Positions 36,884-46,753 of a stretch of DNA of 64,000 nt are shown here, piece by piece. The position numbers and the translations under genes were made by a program. The notes under the pieces are model-generated. The model was given only the letters and a program-made list of their open reading frames with translations, did not search any database and had not been told where the DNA came from. The stretch is from JACCZX01 sp963807155 (GTDB lineage: Bacteria; Pseudomonadota; Gammaproteobacteria; Burkholderiales; Burkholderiaceae_F), in the NCBI GenBank assembly GCA_963807155.1, contig CAWEAZ010000019.1:1-64000 (forward strand), in the 5' to 3' direction. Numbering within the stretch: the first letter of the stretch is position 1; each line of letters opens with the position of its first letter.

Positions 36884-37579
36884 CTAGTTGCGCGCGGCTG
36901 TTCGATCTGACTCCATCAGCAGCGTCTGAATGTCGTTCAGCATCACCTCCGGATGCACGAACGCAAGCGAGTAGATCTCTCGCACGACACCGGTGGCATC
37001 GATCAGGAACAACTTCAGCATGTGATTGATCGCCCGCGTCGGGCGACCGGACGCATCTGATTCGATCCTGACGTCCTGCCCGAACCCGTCGAGCAGCGGG
37101 CTAAGTTCCGCCATCGATCGTGCCGTAAAAAACTGCCATTCGAATCCGGGCGCGGCATCCAAGCTCTGCGTGTAGCCGCGCAGTGCGTCCGGTGTGTCAT
37201 GCGACGGATCAAAGCTGATGCTGACAAAGCGAACGCGCGAGCGCGAGGACATATCGGCGGCGATGCGGTCCCGCAGCGTTGTCATCGTTTGATACGCAAA
37301 CGGACAGCCCCACGGATCGGTGCAGTAGGTGTAGAAAAACGTCAGCAGGGTAACTTTGCCGCGTGTGTAGGCGGAAAGACGGCGCACACCTCCCGACGCG
37401 TTGAGCAATACCGCGTCGGGACACTGCTGGATGCGCTGCAGTTGATAGGTACCCGCCGACGTCGGCACAAAATCCATGTGCGGCGCGAGTCCTGGCCCAG
37501 GATCGGGCGCCGACCATGCCAGGTCGGGAAGCAACAAAATCGACGCCAGCAAGACGCTGGCGCCCTGCGCACCAAACAT
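36884..37579 (-). CDS. SCO1/SenC-type copper-binding thioredoxin-fold protein
   Basis: A 231-residue exported protein with a signal peptide. The redox/copper site is FFYTYCTDPWGCPFAYQ, with Cys 86 and Cys 92 separated by five residues; typical SCO proteins have CxxxC. The third ligand His is at about 187 (INHMLKLFLID). The gene lies 19 bases downstream of mtoX, on the same strand. In methanethiol-degrading bacteria a SCO-type gene next to mtoX is thought to deliver copper to the MtoX enzyme, so that role is likely here. Confidence 0.87.
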   Translation of the reverse strand: MFGAQGASVLLASILLLPDLAWSAPDPGPGLAPHMDFVPTSAGTYQLQRIQQCPDAVLLNASGGVRRLSAYTRGKVTLLTFFYTYCTDPWGCPFAYQTMTTLRDRIAADMSSRSRVRFVSISFDPSHDTPDALRGYTQSLDAAPGFEWQFFTARSMAELSPLLDGFGQDVRIESDASGRPTRAINHMLKLFLIDATGVVREIYSLAFVHPEVMLNDIQTLLMESDRTAARN

Positions 37580-37598
37580 GTTCTAGCAGCTCAGCACG

Positions 37599-38900
37599 TC
37601 AACGCGCCGCGCTTTTGGCGCTGAACTTCATGTGGTGCGCGCGCCCGAGTTGCTCCTTGGCGAAGTCCACTTCGAACGCCGGCTTCAACTCCTTGCCGTC
37701 CCAGTGAAATGCACGCACGAACTGCTCGTTGTCGGCGCCGCCCTTGTCCCACTTCTCGAGCAGGCTCGACGTGATGTAAACGCGCTTGCCGTCCCACGAC
37801 TGGCTGATCATGTTGACCTGGCGTCCGGTGTTCTTCTCGTAGGTCTGTTTGGGCGCCTCCGGGTTCGTTAGATCGAAGTACCGCGTCATGCCGTCCATGA
37901 AGGTATTGACCCACAGTCCCTTGCCGTCGGCGGTGATTGAGATATCGACCGGGAGTGGAATCTTGCTCGGATCGGCGATCGTGCCGACTTCCTTTGCCAC
38001 CCACTTGTCGCCATCCTGCTTCACCAGCCACAGCTTCGACGTCAATGCAGCAGCGGTAATGGCCCAGTTGTCGCCCGGATTCAGCGACCACCGGATCTCG
38101 AGCGGCGCGCCCGGCACGCTGAAGACCTGGCGTGGCTGCATCGCTTTCAGATCCCACAAGACCATCGTGTTGCCGAACTTCTTCATCGCGGCTTCGTCTT
38201 TGATCAGCCCGCCGATATCCCGCATGTAGTTGTCGCGGCCGGTGAAGCTCGATGTCAGCATCACGTTCTTGCCGGGGTTCACCGCAATGTCGTAGCCATA
38301 GCCATCGCCTTGAACGCCACCGACCGTGCCGGTGGGTATGTCGTACTTGGCGACAAATGCACCCTTGTTGTTGTAAACAGCAATCCCGGTGACGCCACCG
38401 TTGTCTTTTGTGTTCGACAGCGTGCCGATCAGCATGCGACCGGGCATCGCATAAAACGTGTGCGGTCCGACATATCCGGTCTTTGCCGACAGATCGGTGA
38501 TCGTCTTGGTCAGCTTCGGCTTGGCTGGGTTAGTGCCGACATCGAACACGTAGATCTTGCTGTCGTTCAGACCCCCGGCCCACAGGTAACGGCGATCATC
38601 GGTGAATCCCATGTGGTGCGCTTCGCCGCGGCCGCCTACCGATACCTTGTGCACGACCTTGCCGTAAGTCTTCGACTTCGGATTGGCGTCGATCGTCACC
38701 AGCTTGTCGAAGCCGTCCCCCATGCCTGCAACACCCAGCGTCCAGACGTGCACATAGTCCTCCTGACCCTTGATCAGGCCTGACATGTACGGCGAGTTGC
38801 ACGTTTCGTCCGCGCGAGCGACCCCGGCGAACGATGTGGCCACAAGCGCTGCAATGGCAACACGCTGAACGTGCCGCCTCAAGCTCGATACAGGTTTCAT
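37599..38900 (-). CDS. mtoX: Methanethiol oxidase / selenium-binding protein 56 (SBP56) family
   Basis: A 433-residue protein with a periplasmic signal peptide (cleavage after ARA, near 30) and the full SBP56 fold. Landmarks: YVHVWTLGVAGMGDGFDKLV, GGRGEAHHMGFTDDRRYLWAGGL, YVGPHTFYAMPGRMLIG and GGVQGDGYGYDIAV. MtoX oxidises methanethiol to formaldehyde, hydrogen sulfide and peroxide, using copper. GAGGAG precedes the ATG at 38900. Its neighbour is a SCO gene; a MauG-like gene, which accompanies mtoX in some methylotrophs, is not visible in this window. Substrate identity is inferred from family. Confidence 0.87.
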   Translation of the reverse strand: MKPVSSLRRHVQRVAIAALVATSFAGVARADETCNSPYMSGLIKGQEDYVHVWTLGVAGMGDGFDKLVTIDANPKSKTYGKVVHKVSVGGRGEAHHMGFTDDRRYLWAGGLNDSKIYVFDVGTNPAKPKLTKTITDLSAKTGYVGPHTFYAMPGRMLIGTLSNTKDNGGVTGIAVYNNKGAFVAKYDIPTGTVGGVQGDGYGYDIAVNPGKNVMLTSSFTGRDNYMRDIGGLIKDEAAMKKFGNTMVLWDLKAMQPRQVFSVPGAPLEIRWSLNPGDNWAITAAALTSKLWLVKQDGDKWVAKEVGTIADPSKIPLPVDISITADGKGLWVNTFMDGMTRYFDLTNPEAPKQTYEKNTGRQVNMISQSWDGKRVYITSSLLEKWDKGGADNEQFVRAFHWDGKELKPAFEVDFAKEQLGRAHHMKFSAKSAAR

Positions 38901-39101
38901 GTGATCTCCTCTTGTTTTCTTCCTCAACGGACAGCGGCTTCATTTGGGCACGCTTCGCACCGCGGCGACATGTGCACAGCGACGAACTCGCCGCATGCGC
39001 ACACCGAGCGGCTCACCCGCCAGTGCCCGGCATTTTGCGCTCACTTCGCCTAAACTACGACTGTCTTTTGCCGCGGCTCCCGCGGCTTTCCCCACTAAAC
39101 G

Positions 39102-42100
39102 ATGTCTGCAACGTCTGCAACGGCGGGCAAAGCGATTCGCATTCGCGGCGCCCGTCAGAACAATCTTCGCAATCTCGATCTCGACATTCCCACCGGCGAA
39201 CTGGTCGTCGTAACGGGCGTTTCGGGCTCGGGCAAGAGCTCGCTCGTCTTCGATACGTTGTACGCGGAGGGCCAGCGGCGCTACGTAGAGACGTTCTCGC
39301 CGTACGCGCGCCAGTTTCTCGATCGGATGGATCGTCCTGCGGTGGACCGCATCGAAGGCGTGCCGCCGGCAATCGCGATCGACCAGACCAATCCGGTGCG
39401 CACGTCGCGCAGCACGGTCGGCACGATGACCGAGCTGAACGATCATTTGAAGCTGCTGTTCGCGCGCGCAGCCTCGCTTTTCTGCCGCGGCTGCGCGCGG
39501 CCGGTGCGGAGGGACAGCGCCGACAGCATTTACGCCGAACTGCTCGAGCATGCGCACAGTGCCGGCGATCCGCAAATGATCGCCACGTTTCCGGTTGCCA
39601 TCCCCAAGAATTTCAGCGAAGACGAAGTCCGTGCGAACCTGCAAGCGCAGGGGTACACGCGCTTCCATCGCGAGCGCATGGTGGCCGACGTCAAAGTGCT
39701 TGACGTGGTCGCCGACCGATTTCGCCTCCTGAGCGTCGAACGCTCGCGCGTCATCGAAGTACTGGAGCGCGCATTGCGCCTCGGTGTGGGCCGCGTCGAC
39801 CTGCACGTCCAAGTGTCAGGGCCTGACTCTGAAGTGCTGAGCTACAGCAATGACCTGCACTGCGCTCGCTGTGACATTCACTATGAAACGCCGCACGCCA
39901 GCACGTTCTCGTTCAACTCACCGCTTGGCGCTTGCGATACGTGTCGCGGCTTTGGGCGCGTGATCGGCGTCGACTATGGATTGGTGATTCCCGACGAGCG
40001 TAAGACGTTGCGCGGCGGCGCGATCCGCCCCTTTCAATCGAAGTCATTCATTGAAAGCCAGCACGATCTCGAAAAATCGGCCGCCAAGGATGGCATTCCG
40101 CTCGACGTGCCGTATCGCGAATTGACGGCCGCACAACAGCAGTGGGTCATCGAAGGCGGCCAAGGCTGGAAAAGCTGGAAAAAGTCGTGGCCGGGCGTCT
40201 GGTACGGCATCAAGCGCTTTTATGCCTGGCTCGAGAGCAAGGCCTACAAGATGCACATCCGGGTGCTGCTGTCGCGCTACCGCTCGTACACGCCATGTCC
40301 GGTCTGTCATGGCGCACGGCTGAAGCCCGACGCGTTGTTGTGGCGAGTGGGCGGTCGTGATGAGGCGGATTCCGCATTGGCCAGCGACGGCAAGTATCTG
40401 CGTTACAAGCCAGCTGCCGCGCACTGGAGCGAGGCGCAGCTTGCGGTCGCTGCCCGGCCTGTCGATGCACGATCTGATGCTGCTGCCGATCGAGCGCGTC
40501 AAGACGTTCTTCGATCGCGTGCAGTTGCCTGCACCGCTCGACCAGGCCAGCGAAATGCTGCTCGACGAGTTGCGTGCGCGGTTGAGATTTCTGGTCGACG
40601 TCGGGGTCGGTTACCTGACGCTCGATCGGCAAAGCCGGACGCTATCGGGCGGCGAGGTGCAGCGAATCAATCTGACGACCGCGCTCGGCACTTCGCTGGT
40701 CAACACACTGTTCGTGCTCGATGAGCCTTCGATAGGACTGCATCCGCGCGACATGCATCGAGTGGTCGAAGTGATGCATCGGCTGCGCAGCGCAGGCAAC
40801 TCGCTGGTCGTCGTCGAACACGATCCACAGGTGATGCTGGCGGCCGATCGAATCATCGACATGGGGCCGGGTCCGGGCGAGCGTGGTGGCGACATCGTGT
40901 TCAACGGCACGCCGGACGAGCTGCGCAACTCGTCGACGTTGACCGGCCGCTATCTCGGTGGCCGCCTGCACGTCGATGCAGCACAACCGCTCGCGATCGC
41001 TGCGAAATCGCCGAAGCTGATTCTGCAGGGTGCGCGTGAACACAATCTGAAAGCGATTGACGTTGAAATTCCGCTGAAGCGACTGGTGTGCGTCACGGGA
41101 GTGTCCGGCAGCGGCAAGTCAACGCTGATCCAGGATGTGCTGTATCCGGCGCTGGCGAAAGCCAAGGGGAAGTCGACCGAAACCCCGGGCGCCTTCGATC
41201 GCCTGCTTGGAGAAGACTGGCTCGATGATGTCGCGTTCGTCGATCAATCGCCGATCGGGCGCACGACCCGCTCGAACCCTGCAAGCTATGTCGGCGCGTT
41301 CGATTGCATCCGCGCCATTTTCGCCAAGGCGCGCGTTGCAAAGGAACGCAAGTACACGGCGGGAACGTTCTCGTTCAATTCGGGCGACGGCCGCTGCGCC
41401 ACGTGCGGCGGCAACGGGTTCGAGCACGTCGAGATGCAGTTTCTGTCGGATGTGTATTTGCGTTGCCCCGATTGCGACGGCAAGCGGTTTCGCCCCGAGA
41501 CACTCGAAGTCACTGTCGAGCGTCATGGCCGCGCCGTCAACATCGCCGACGTGCTCGCGATGACCGTCAACGAAGCGCTGACTTTCTTCAGCGACGATTG
41601 CGAGATCGCGCGCGTGCTCGCACCGCTCGCCGACGTCGGGCTTGAATACGTCAAGCTCGGCCAACCGGTGCCAACGCTATCGGGCGGCGAAGCGCAGCGG
41701 TTGAAGCTCGCCGGCTTTCTTGCCGAGGCGACCAAAGGGCAAGCCGCCAACGCGCGGCACCTTGTTCATGTTCGACGAGCCGACCACCGGCCTGCACTTC
41801 GACGACGTCGCCAAGCTGATGCGTGCTTTCCGCAAGCTGCTTGCCGCGGGCCACTCACTGATCGTGATCGAACACAACCTCGACGTGATCTCCGCGGCCG
41901 ATTGGTTGATCGACCTCGGCCCCGAAGGGGGCGATGGCGGCGGGGAGATTGTCGCGGCCGGCACACCGGACGACGTGATTGCGAACGCACGCTCGCACAC
42001 CGGCCGTGAGCTGCACGCGTATCGGACCGCGCTGGCCGATAAAGCACCGCGCGTAAGAGAACCCAGACCAGCCTATCTGTTGGGGTCTGACCCCGCCTGC

Positions 42101-42160
42101 TCAGAACGGAAGACATCCCTCGAAGCCGGGGTCAGACCTTGGCTCTATCCAAATAATTAA
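39102..42160 (+). CDS. uvrA: Fused double-length UvrA, N-terminal module (frame broken twice)
   Basis: This is the first of two UvrA-like modules that together span 39102-44808 (about 1,900 residues). UvrA recognises DNA damage in nucleotide excision repair. Walker A is GVSGSGKSSLVFD (~35-47). The insertion domain follows, with TRSRTVG-type and zinc-finger-like Cys pairs (CARCDIHYE, CDTCRGFGRV). The first ABC signature (TLSGGEVQRINL) and Walker B (FVLDEPSIGLHPRD) lie in the second frame. A second set of these motifs (GVSGSGKSTLIQD, TLSGGEAQRLKL, FMFDEPTTGLHF) completes the module. One extra T near 40441 and one extra A at 41734-41736 explain the breaks. The frame stops at 42158-42160 inside the linker. 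Confidence 0.88.
42082..42138. repeat. REP/REPIN-like palindromic element inside the uvrA linker
   Basis: GGGGTC-T-GACCCC at 42082-42094 and GGGGTC-A-GACC at 42128-42138 are two short hairpin-forming ends in opposite orientation, separated by 33 bases. The outer arms GGTCTGACCCC and GGGGTCAGACC are exact reverse complements. This is the geometry of REP doublets (REPINs), which are spread by RAYT transposases. I see no other copy in the window. The core is 57 bases, a multiple of three, and both relevant frames stay open through it. Confidence 0.65.
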
Positions 42161-44808
42161 TGCGCGTGAACACAATCTGAAGTCGATCGACGTCGAGATT
42201 CCGCGCGACACGTTCACGGTGATCACCGGCGTATCGGGCTCGGGCAAATCCACTCTGGCTTTCGACATCCTCTTCAATGAGGGTCAGCGACGCTATCTTG
42301 AATCGCTGAATGCGTACGCGCGATCGATCGTGCAGCCCGCGGGCCGGCCTGACGTCGACGCGATCTACGGCATTCCGCCGACGGTCGCGATCGAGCAACG
42401 CACTTCGCGCGGCGGCCGCAAATCGACCGTCGCCACGCTGACCGAGATCTATCACTTCCTGCGCCTGCTGTACGTCAAGCTCGGCGTGCAGCATTGCCCG
42501 ACGTGCCAAGTGCCGGTGACGCCGCAGTCGTTCGATACGATCGTCGCGCAGGTGATGCGTGAGTCGAAGGGATTGCACATTGGAGTCTTGGCGCCTCTGG
42601 TCGTCAACCGCAAAGGTGTCTACACCGACCTCGCCAAATGGGCTGCGGCGCGAGGCCATTCACACTTGAGGGTCGATGGACACTTTCTGCCGACCGCGAA
42701 GTTTCCGCGTATCGAGCGCTTCAAGGAGCACACGATCGAATTACCGGTTGCAGACTTTGTCGTGCAGCCGGAAAACGAAGACCGGCTGCGCGGCGCGATC
42801 GCGACTGCGCTCGAACACGGGCATGGCGTCGTCACGATTGCATGGCCACTCGGCAAGCTGAAAGATGCGATCGACGGCGGCACCTGGACTGCCCCGCTGC
42901 AACAGAAAAGTTTTTCGACGAAACGCGCCTGCTCTTCGTGCGGCACATCGTTTCCCGAAGCTGATCCGCGACTGTTCTCTTACAACTCCAAGCATGGCTG
43001 GTGTCCCGGTTGCTTCGGCACCGGGTTGAAGCTAACCGGGTTCGATGCCGAACAGAGCGGCGAAGAAGTCTGGTGGAACGCGTGGTACGAAGGCGAAACC
43101 GCGCCGTGCGAGAGTTGCCACGGCAAGCGCCTAAACCCGACGGCCCTGGCGGTGACGTTTGCAGGCAAGTCAATCGCAGAACTCGCGGAGCTGCCCGTCA
43201 CTGAGGCGGGTGGACTGTTCAATCGCTTGACGTTAAGCGGTCGCGAAGCCGAAATCGCGCGTGACGCGCTGGCGGAAATCAGATCTCGCTTATCGTTCCT
43301 GGAAGAAGTGGGCCTCGGTTATCTGGCGCTCGACCGCGCCGCACCGACGCTGTCGGGCGGCGAAGCGCAGCGCATCCGCCTGGCGGCGCAGCTCGGATCC
43401 AACCTGCAAGGCGTCGCCTACATCCTCGACGAGCCGACGATCGGCTTGCATCCGCGCGACAACCGCATCTTGCTCAATGCGCTCGAAAAACTCGAAGCGA
43501 AGGGCAACACGCTGGTCGTCGTCGAACACGATGAAGACACGATCCGGCGCGCGAAGCATCTGATCGACATCGGACCGGCGGCCGGCGCGCGCGGCGGTCG
43601 CGTTGTTGCACAAGGTTCCGTCGATGATCTGATCGCCGCACCGGAATCAACCACCGGCAAGTGGCTGCAGTCGCCGTTGATTCATCCGCTGCATCCGCGC
43701 CGCAGAGTCGATTCAACGACAGCCAAACTCACCGTGCAAGGTGCGCGCTTGCATAACCTGCGTGCGGTCGACGCGGCGTTCCCGCTCGAACGACTGACGG
43801 TCGTCACGGGAGTATCGGGCAGCGGCAAATCAACGCTGGCGCGCGACGTGCTGCTTGCGAATCTGCAGAGCGTCGTTGGGCAACGCAATCCCGAAGGAGG
43901 CATGGATCGGGTGCACCGCGATCGAAGGCTGGCGGGAGCTCGATCGCGTACTCGAAGTCGATCAAACGCCGATCGGCAAGACGCCACGCTCGTGTCCGGC
44001 CACCTACGTCGGCTTCTGGGACGCGATTCGCCGGCTGTACGCCGAAACGCTCGAAGCCCGTACGCGCGGCTATGGCGCCAGCCGCTTCTCGTTCAACACC
44101 AAAGGAGGTCGATGCGATGCGTGCGACGGCCAGGGCGTGCGCACGATCGAGATGAGCTTCTTGCCTGACGTCAAAGTGTTGTGCGACGTATGCGGCGGGG
44201 CGCGCTTCAACGAAGAAACGCTGGCGATCAAGTGGCGCGACAAGTCGATTGGCGATGTGCTGCGGATGGAGATCGACGAGGCGGTCGAATTTTTCGCCGT
44301 GCACCGCTCGATTTCGCATTGCCTGCGGCTGTTGCGTGACGTCGGCCTCGGGTATCTGACGCTCGGGCAGCCATCGCCGACGCTATCGGGAGGGGAAGCG
44401 CAGCGCATCAAGCTGGTCGCCGAGCTCGCGAAAGTACGCGATGACCTGACCCGCCGCGGCCAGCGTGCGCCGAAGACGCTGTACGTGCTCGACGAACCTA
44501 CCGTGGGCCTGCACATGGCCGATGTCGACAAGCTGATTCGCGTGCTGCACCGGCTGGTCGACGGCGGAAATACCGTCATCGTCATCGAGCACAACCTCGA
44601 TGTAATTGCCGAGGCGGACTGGATTTTCGATCTGGGCCCCGAGGGCGGCGCCGGCGGCGGGCGCGTCGTAGCGCAGTGCACTCCTGAAGACCTCGCCAGA
44701 AAGACCACGCCGACTGGCGTGGCATTACTCGAATTCAATCAGCGCCATCAACAGCGGCGACACCCACCAGAAGCAGCAGCCGTCGCCGAGTGCGCTAGCG
44801 CAGCGTGA
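42139..44808 (+). CDS. uvrA: Fused double-length UvrA, C-terminal module (frame broken once)
   Basis: The second UvrA-like module. It begins in-frame with IIINAREHNLKSIDVEIPR-like sequence right after the repeat element; the first usable start codon is a GTG inside Walker A (42219). It therefore appears to be translated as part of the upstream gene. Motifs: GVSGSGKSTLAFD, ERLTVVTGVSGSGKSTLARD, LSGGEAQRIRL, DEPTIGLHPRD, zinc knuckles (CDACDGQG), and, after a frame change near 43885, LSGGEAQRIKLV and VLDEPTVGLHMADV. The corrected total length of 39102-44808 is 1901 codons, a multiple of three only if four single extra bases are removed, so one lies in the 42057-42160 linker. Confidence 0.85.
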
Positions 44809-44838
44809 CCGTCAAGCGCTGCCCTGGGCGCTAACTGC

Positions 44839-45062
44839 TCAAGATTTCTTCGAGGACGACTTCTTCGCTGATGACTTCTTGCTTGATGATTTTTTCTTAG
44901 GCACTTTGCCGCCGGCTTTGCGCGCCTGCGACAGTCCGATCGCAATTGCCTGCTTCTTGCTCGTCACCTTCTTTGCCCGATGCCGCTTTTCAGCGCGCCG
45001 CGCTTGCGCTCGTGCATCGCCTTCTCGACCTTTTCCGACGCCTTCGCTCCGTACTTGGCCAC
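44839..45062 (-). CDS. Small Lys-rich DUF6496-like protein (frame broken once)
   Basis: From GTG 45062 (behind GAGGAG) the first frame reads AKYGAKASEKVEKAMHERKRGALKSG. A second frame, after one missing base near 44990, continues KKVTSKKQAIAIGLSQARKAGGKVPKKK. Together (about 74 residues) this matches the short basic DUF6496 proteins (MxxYKxGxLKSG...VKSRKQAIAIALSEARK). The end is a Lys/Ser repeat (KKSSSKKSSAKKSSSKKS). Its extreme basic charge suggests nucleic-acid binding. It is followed on the same strand by nothing close and preceded by a VOC-family gene 60 bases away. Confidence 0.72.
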
Positions 45063-45121
45063 GGTATTTCTCCTCAAGAGATTTCAGAGGATCAGCGACA
45101 AGCAAGGATCGTTCGCGCGGC

Positions 45122-45472
45122 CTACTTCCGATACTTCGGTTGATACAGCTGCACCTTGAATCCGCCGGGCACGTTGAAGAACGTCACGAAGCCGAAGCCG
45201 CGATCCTCTGCCTTCTGCGTGAACTCGACACCGCGCGATTTCAGCTCGCGCACCGTCGCCTCAATGTCGTCGCAGAAGAACGAAATATCGGCGGTCCCCG
45301 ATGCAACATCGCTACCCTCGGTCGGGTGGACGCCCAGATCGGCTTCGGGTGCGTCGAATATCAACCAGCCGCCGCCGACGTCGGTACCGCTCAGCCCGAG
45401 CTTGTCGCGGAAAAAGACGCGCAGCTCGTCCGCGCGCGACGAGTAGAACATGGCATGCATCCCGCGAATCAT
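45122..45472 (-). CDS. VOC / glyoxalase-bleomycin-resistance family protein
   Basis: A 116-residue single-module VOC protein with the fold pattern MFYSSRADELRVFFRDKLGLSG, WLIFDAPEADLGVHP, DISFFCDDIEATVRELKSRGV and FGFVTFFNVPGGFKVQLYQP. Metal-ligand candidates are His near VHP and Glu/Gln in the C-terminal strand. Members include glyoxalases, dioxygenases and resistance proteins; function unknown here. It starts with ATG at 45472. Confidence 0.85.
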   Translation of the reverse strand: MIRGMHAMFYSSRADELRVFFRDKLGLSGTDVGGGWLIFDAPEADLGVHPTEGSDVASGTADISFFCDDIEATVRELKSRGVEFTQKAEDRGFGFVTFFNVPGGFKVQLYQPKYRK

Positions 45473-45597
45473 GGTCGTCTCCTCGAATAATGATGCCGCC
45501 GATCGGCCGAAACTTGCACTGTGTCTTACCGGGCTTCTCGCCAGATCGCCACGGCAAGCCGCTCACTATGATCCGGCAAAACTGCAAAGGATCATCG

Positions 45598-46725
45598 ATG
45601 CGTTCCTGGTTCCTTCTGCTATTCGCCGCGCTAGCTGCCAGTACAGCTCACGCGCAACGCGCGCCAGCCGATCAACCGCCGCGCATTGACGAGCGCGTCG
45701 CCCAGATTCCGCAGACCGCACTCGGCGCGCCGTGGGCGTTCATTGGCTATGCGGTGACAACGCCGACCGATCCCAACTGGTTCGTCGCGACCAGCACGCC
45801 CCGCGGTGGCTCGATGGGACGGCACCTCTCCGGCGGCGATGACCATACGGCCGTTCTAGTGCTGTCGAGCGACATCCTTGCCAAGCCGATTGATACCGAC
45901 GCCGCCCTTCTGGAGCTCGCGCGCTCGAGGCACGCCAAGTTGTCCGAACGCTGGCAGATCGGCAAGCACGAAGAAACGATCGTGCGGCATGCCGGTACGC
46001 GCTGCGCGCGCCACACACTCGAAGCCATCCAGAACGAGGACACTTCACCGCGCAAGAGCGCTGCGAAAGCGAACGAGCAGCGCAATTCGATGTTCGTGAT
46101 CGGCATCTCGTGCGTGCATCCGACTGACTCGACGATGCTGGTCGAAGTCGGCGTATCGGAGCGCGGGCGCATCACGACGGGCTCACCGACTGTGGCGAGC
46201 GACGCCCAGCAGGCGATCGCGAGCCTCTCGTTTCACCGCTTCAATGAACAGGCGCTGCAAAAATCAGCCGAAGCCGCACGCACCACCGGCTTGGCGGATG
46301 CCGAAGCAGTGCTAAAGCCGTATATCGACGCCGACGCCGCATGGGCGCGTTACTTTCTGGCGCAGATCGTCGAACGCGCACGGCCTGTGCCGGAAAACGC
46401 CGGCGTTCGTATCAAGTCGCTGCTCGAGCCGGCCGCGGAAAAAGGGTTGGCCGATGCCCAATGGTCTCTCGGAACCCTCTACCTGCGCGGAGCGCCCGGC
46501 GTGCCGAAAGACGCTTCGCTGGCCGAAGCGTTGCTGCGGCGTGCAGCGGAGCGCGGCAACGCCGGCGCGGCGTACCAGCTCGGTATCGCACAGCTTTCGG
46601 GCGCCGAGGGCATCGCAGCCAACAAGAGCGAAGGCGCGTTGTGGGTTCAACGCGCTGCCGTCCGCGGGTTGAAAGAGGCGCAGGAACTCCTGAAGGGCAC
46701 GCGCGACACGCCAGCCAAGAAATAA
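45598..46725 (+). CDS. Periplasmic Sel1-repeat protein
   Basis: A ~375-residue exported protein (signal peptide to HAQ, about 20). The N-terminal ~240 residues form an unknown domain (TALGAPWAFIGYAVTTPTDPNWF, then HEETIVRHAGTRCARH). The C-terminal ~110 residues contain Sel1-like repeats, with LLEPAAEKGLADAQWSLGTLYLRG, AAERGNAGAAYQLGIAQLSG and AVRGLKEAQELL. Sel1 repeats form scaffolds for protein binding. AAAGGA precedes the ATG at 45598. It ends 28 bases before the DUF2891 gene. Confidence 0.82.
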   Translation: MRSWFLLLFAALAASTAHAQRAPADQPPRIDERVAQIPQTALGAPWAFIGYAVTTPTDPNWFVATSTPRGGSMGRHLSGGDDHTAVLVLSSDILAKPIDTDAALLELARSRHAKLSERWQIGKHEETIVRHAGTRCARHTLEAIQNEDTSPRKSAAKANEQRNSMFVIGISCVHPTDSTMLVEVGVSERGRITTGSPTVASDAQQAIASLSFHRFNEQALQKSAEAARTTGLADAEAVLKPYIDADAAWARYFLAQIVERARPVPENAGVRIKSLLEPAAEKGLADAQWSLGTLYLRGAPGVPKDASLAEALLRRAAERGNAGAAYQLGIAQLSGAEGIAANKSEGALWVQRAAVRGLKEAQELLKGTRDTPAKK

Positions 46726-46753
46726 GGACCGCCACCTCGGCTACGCTCGTTGC

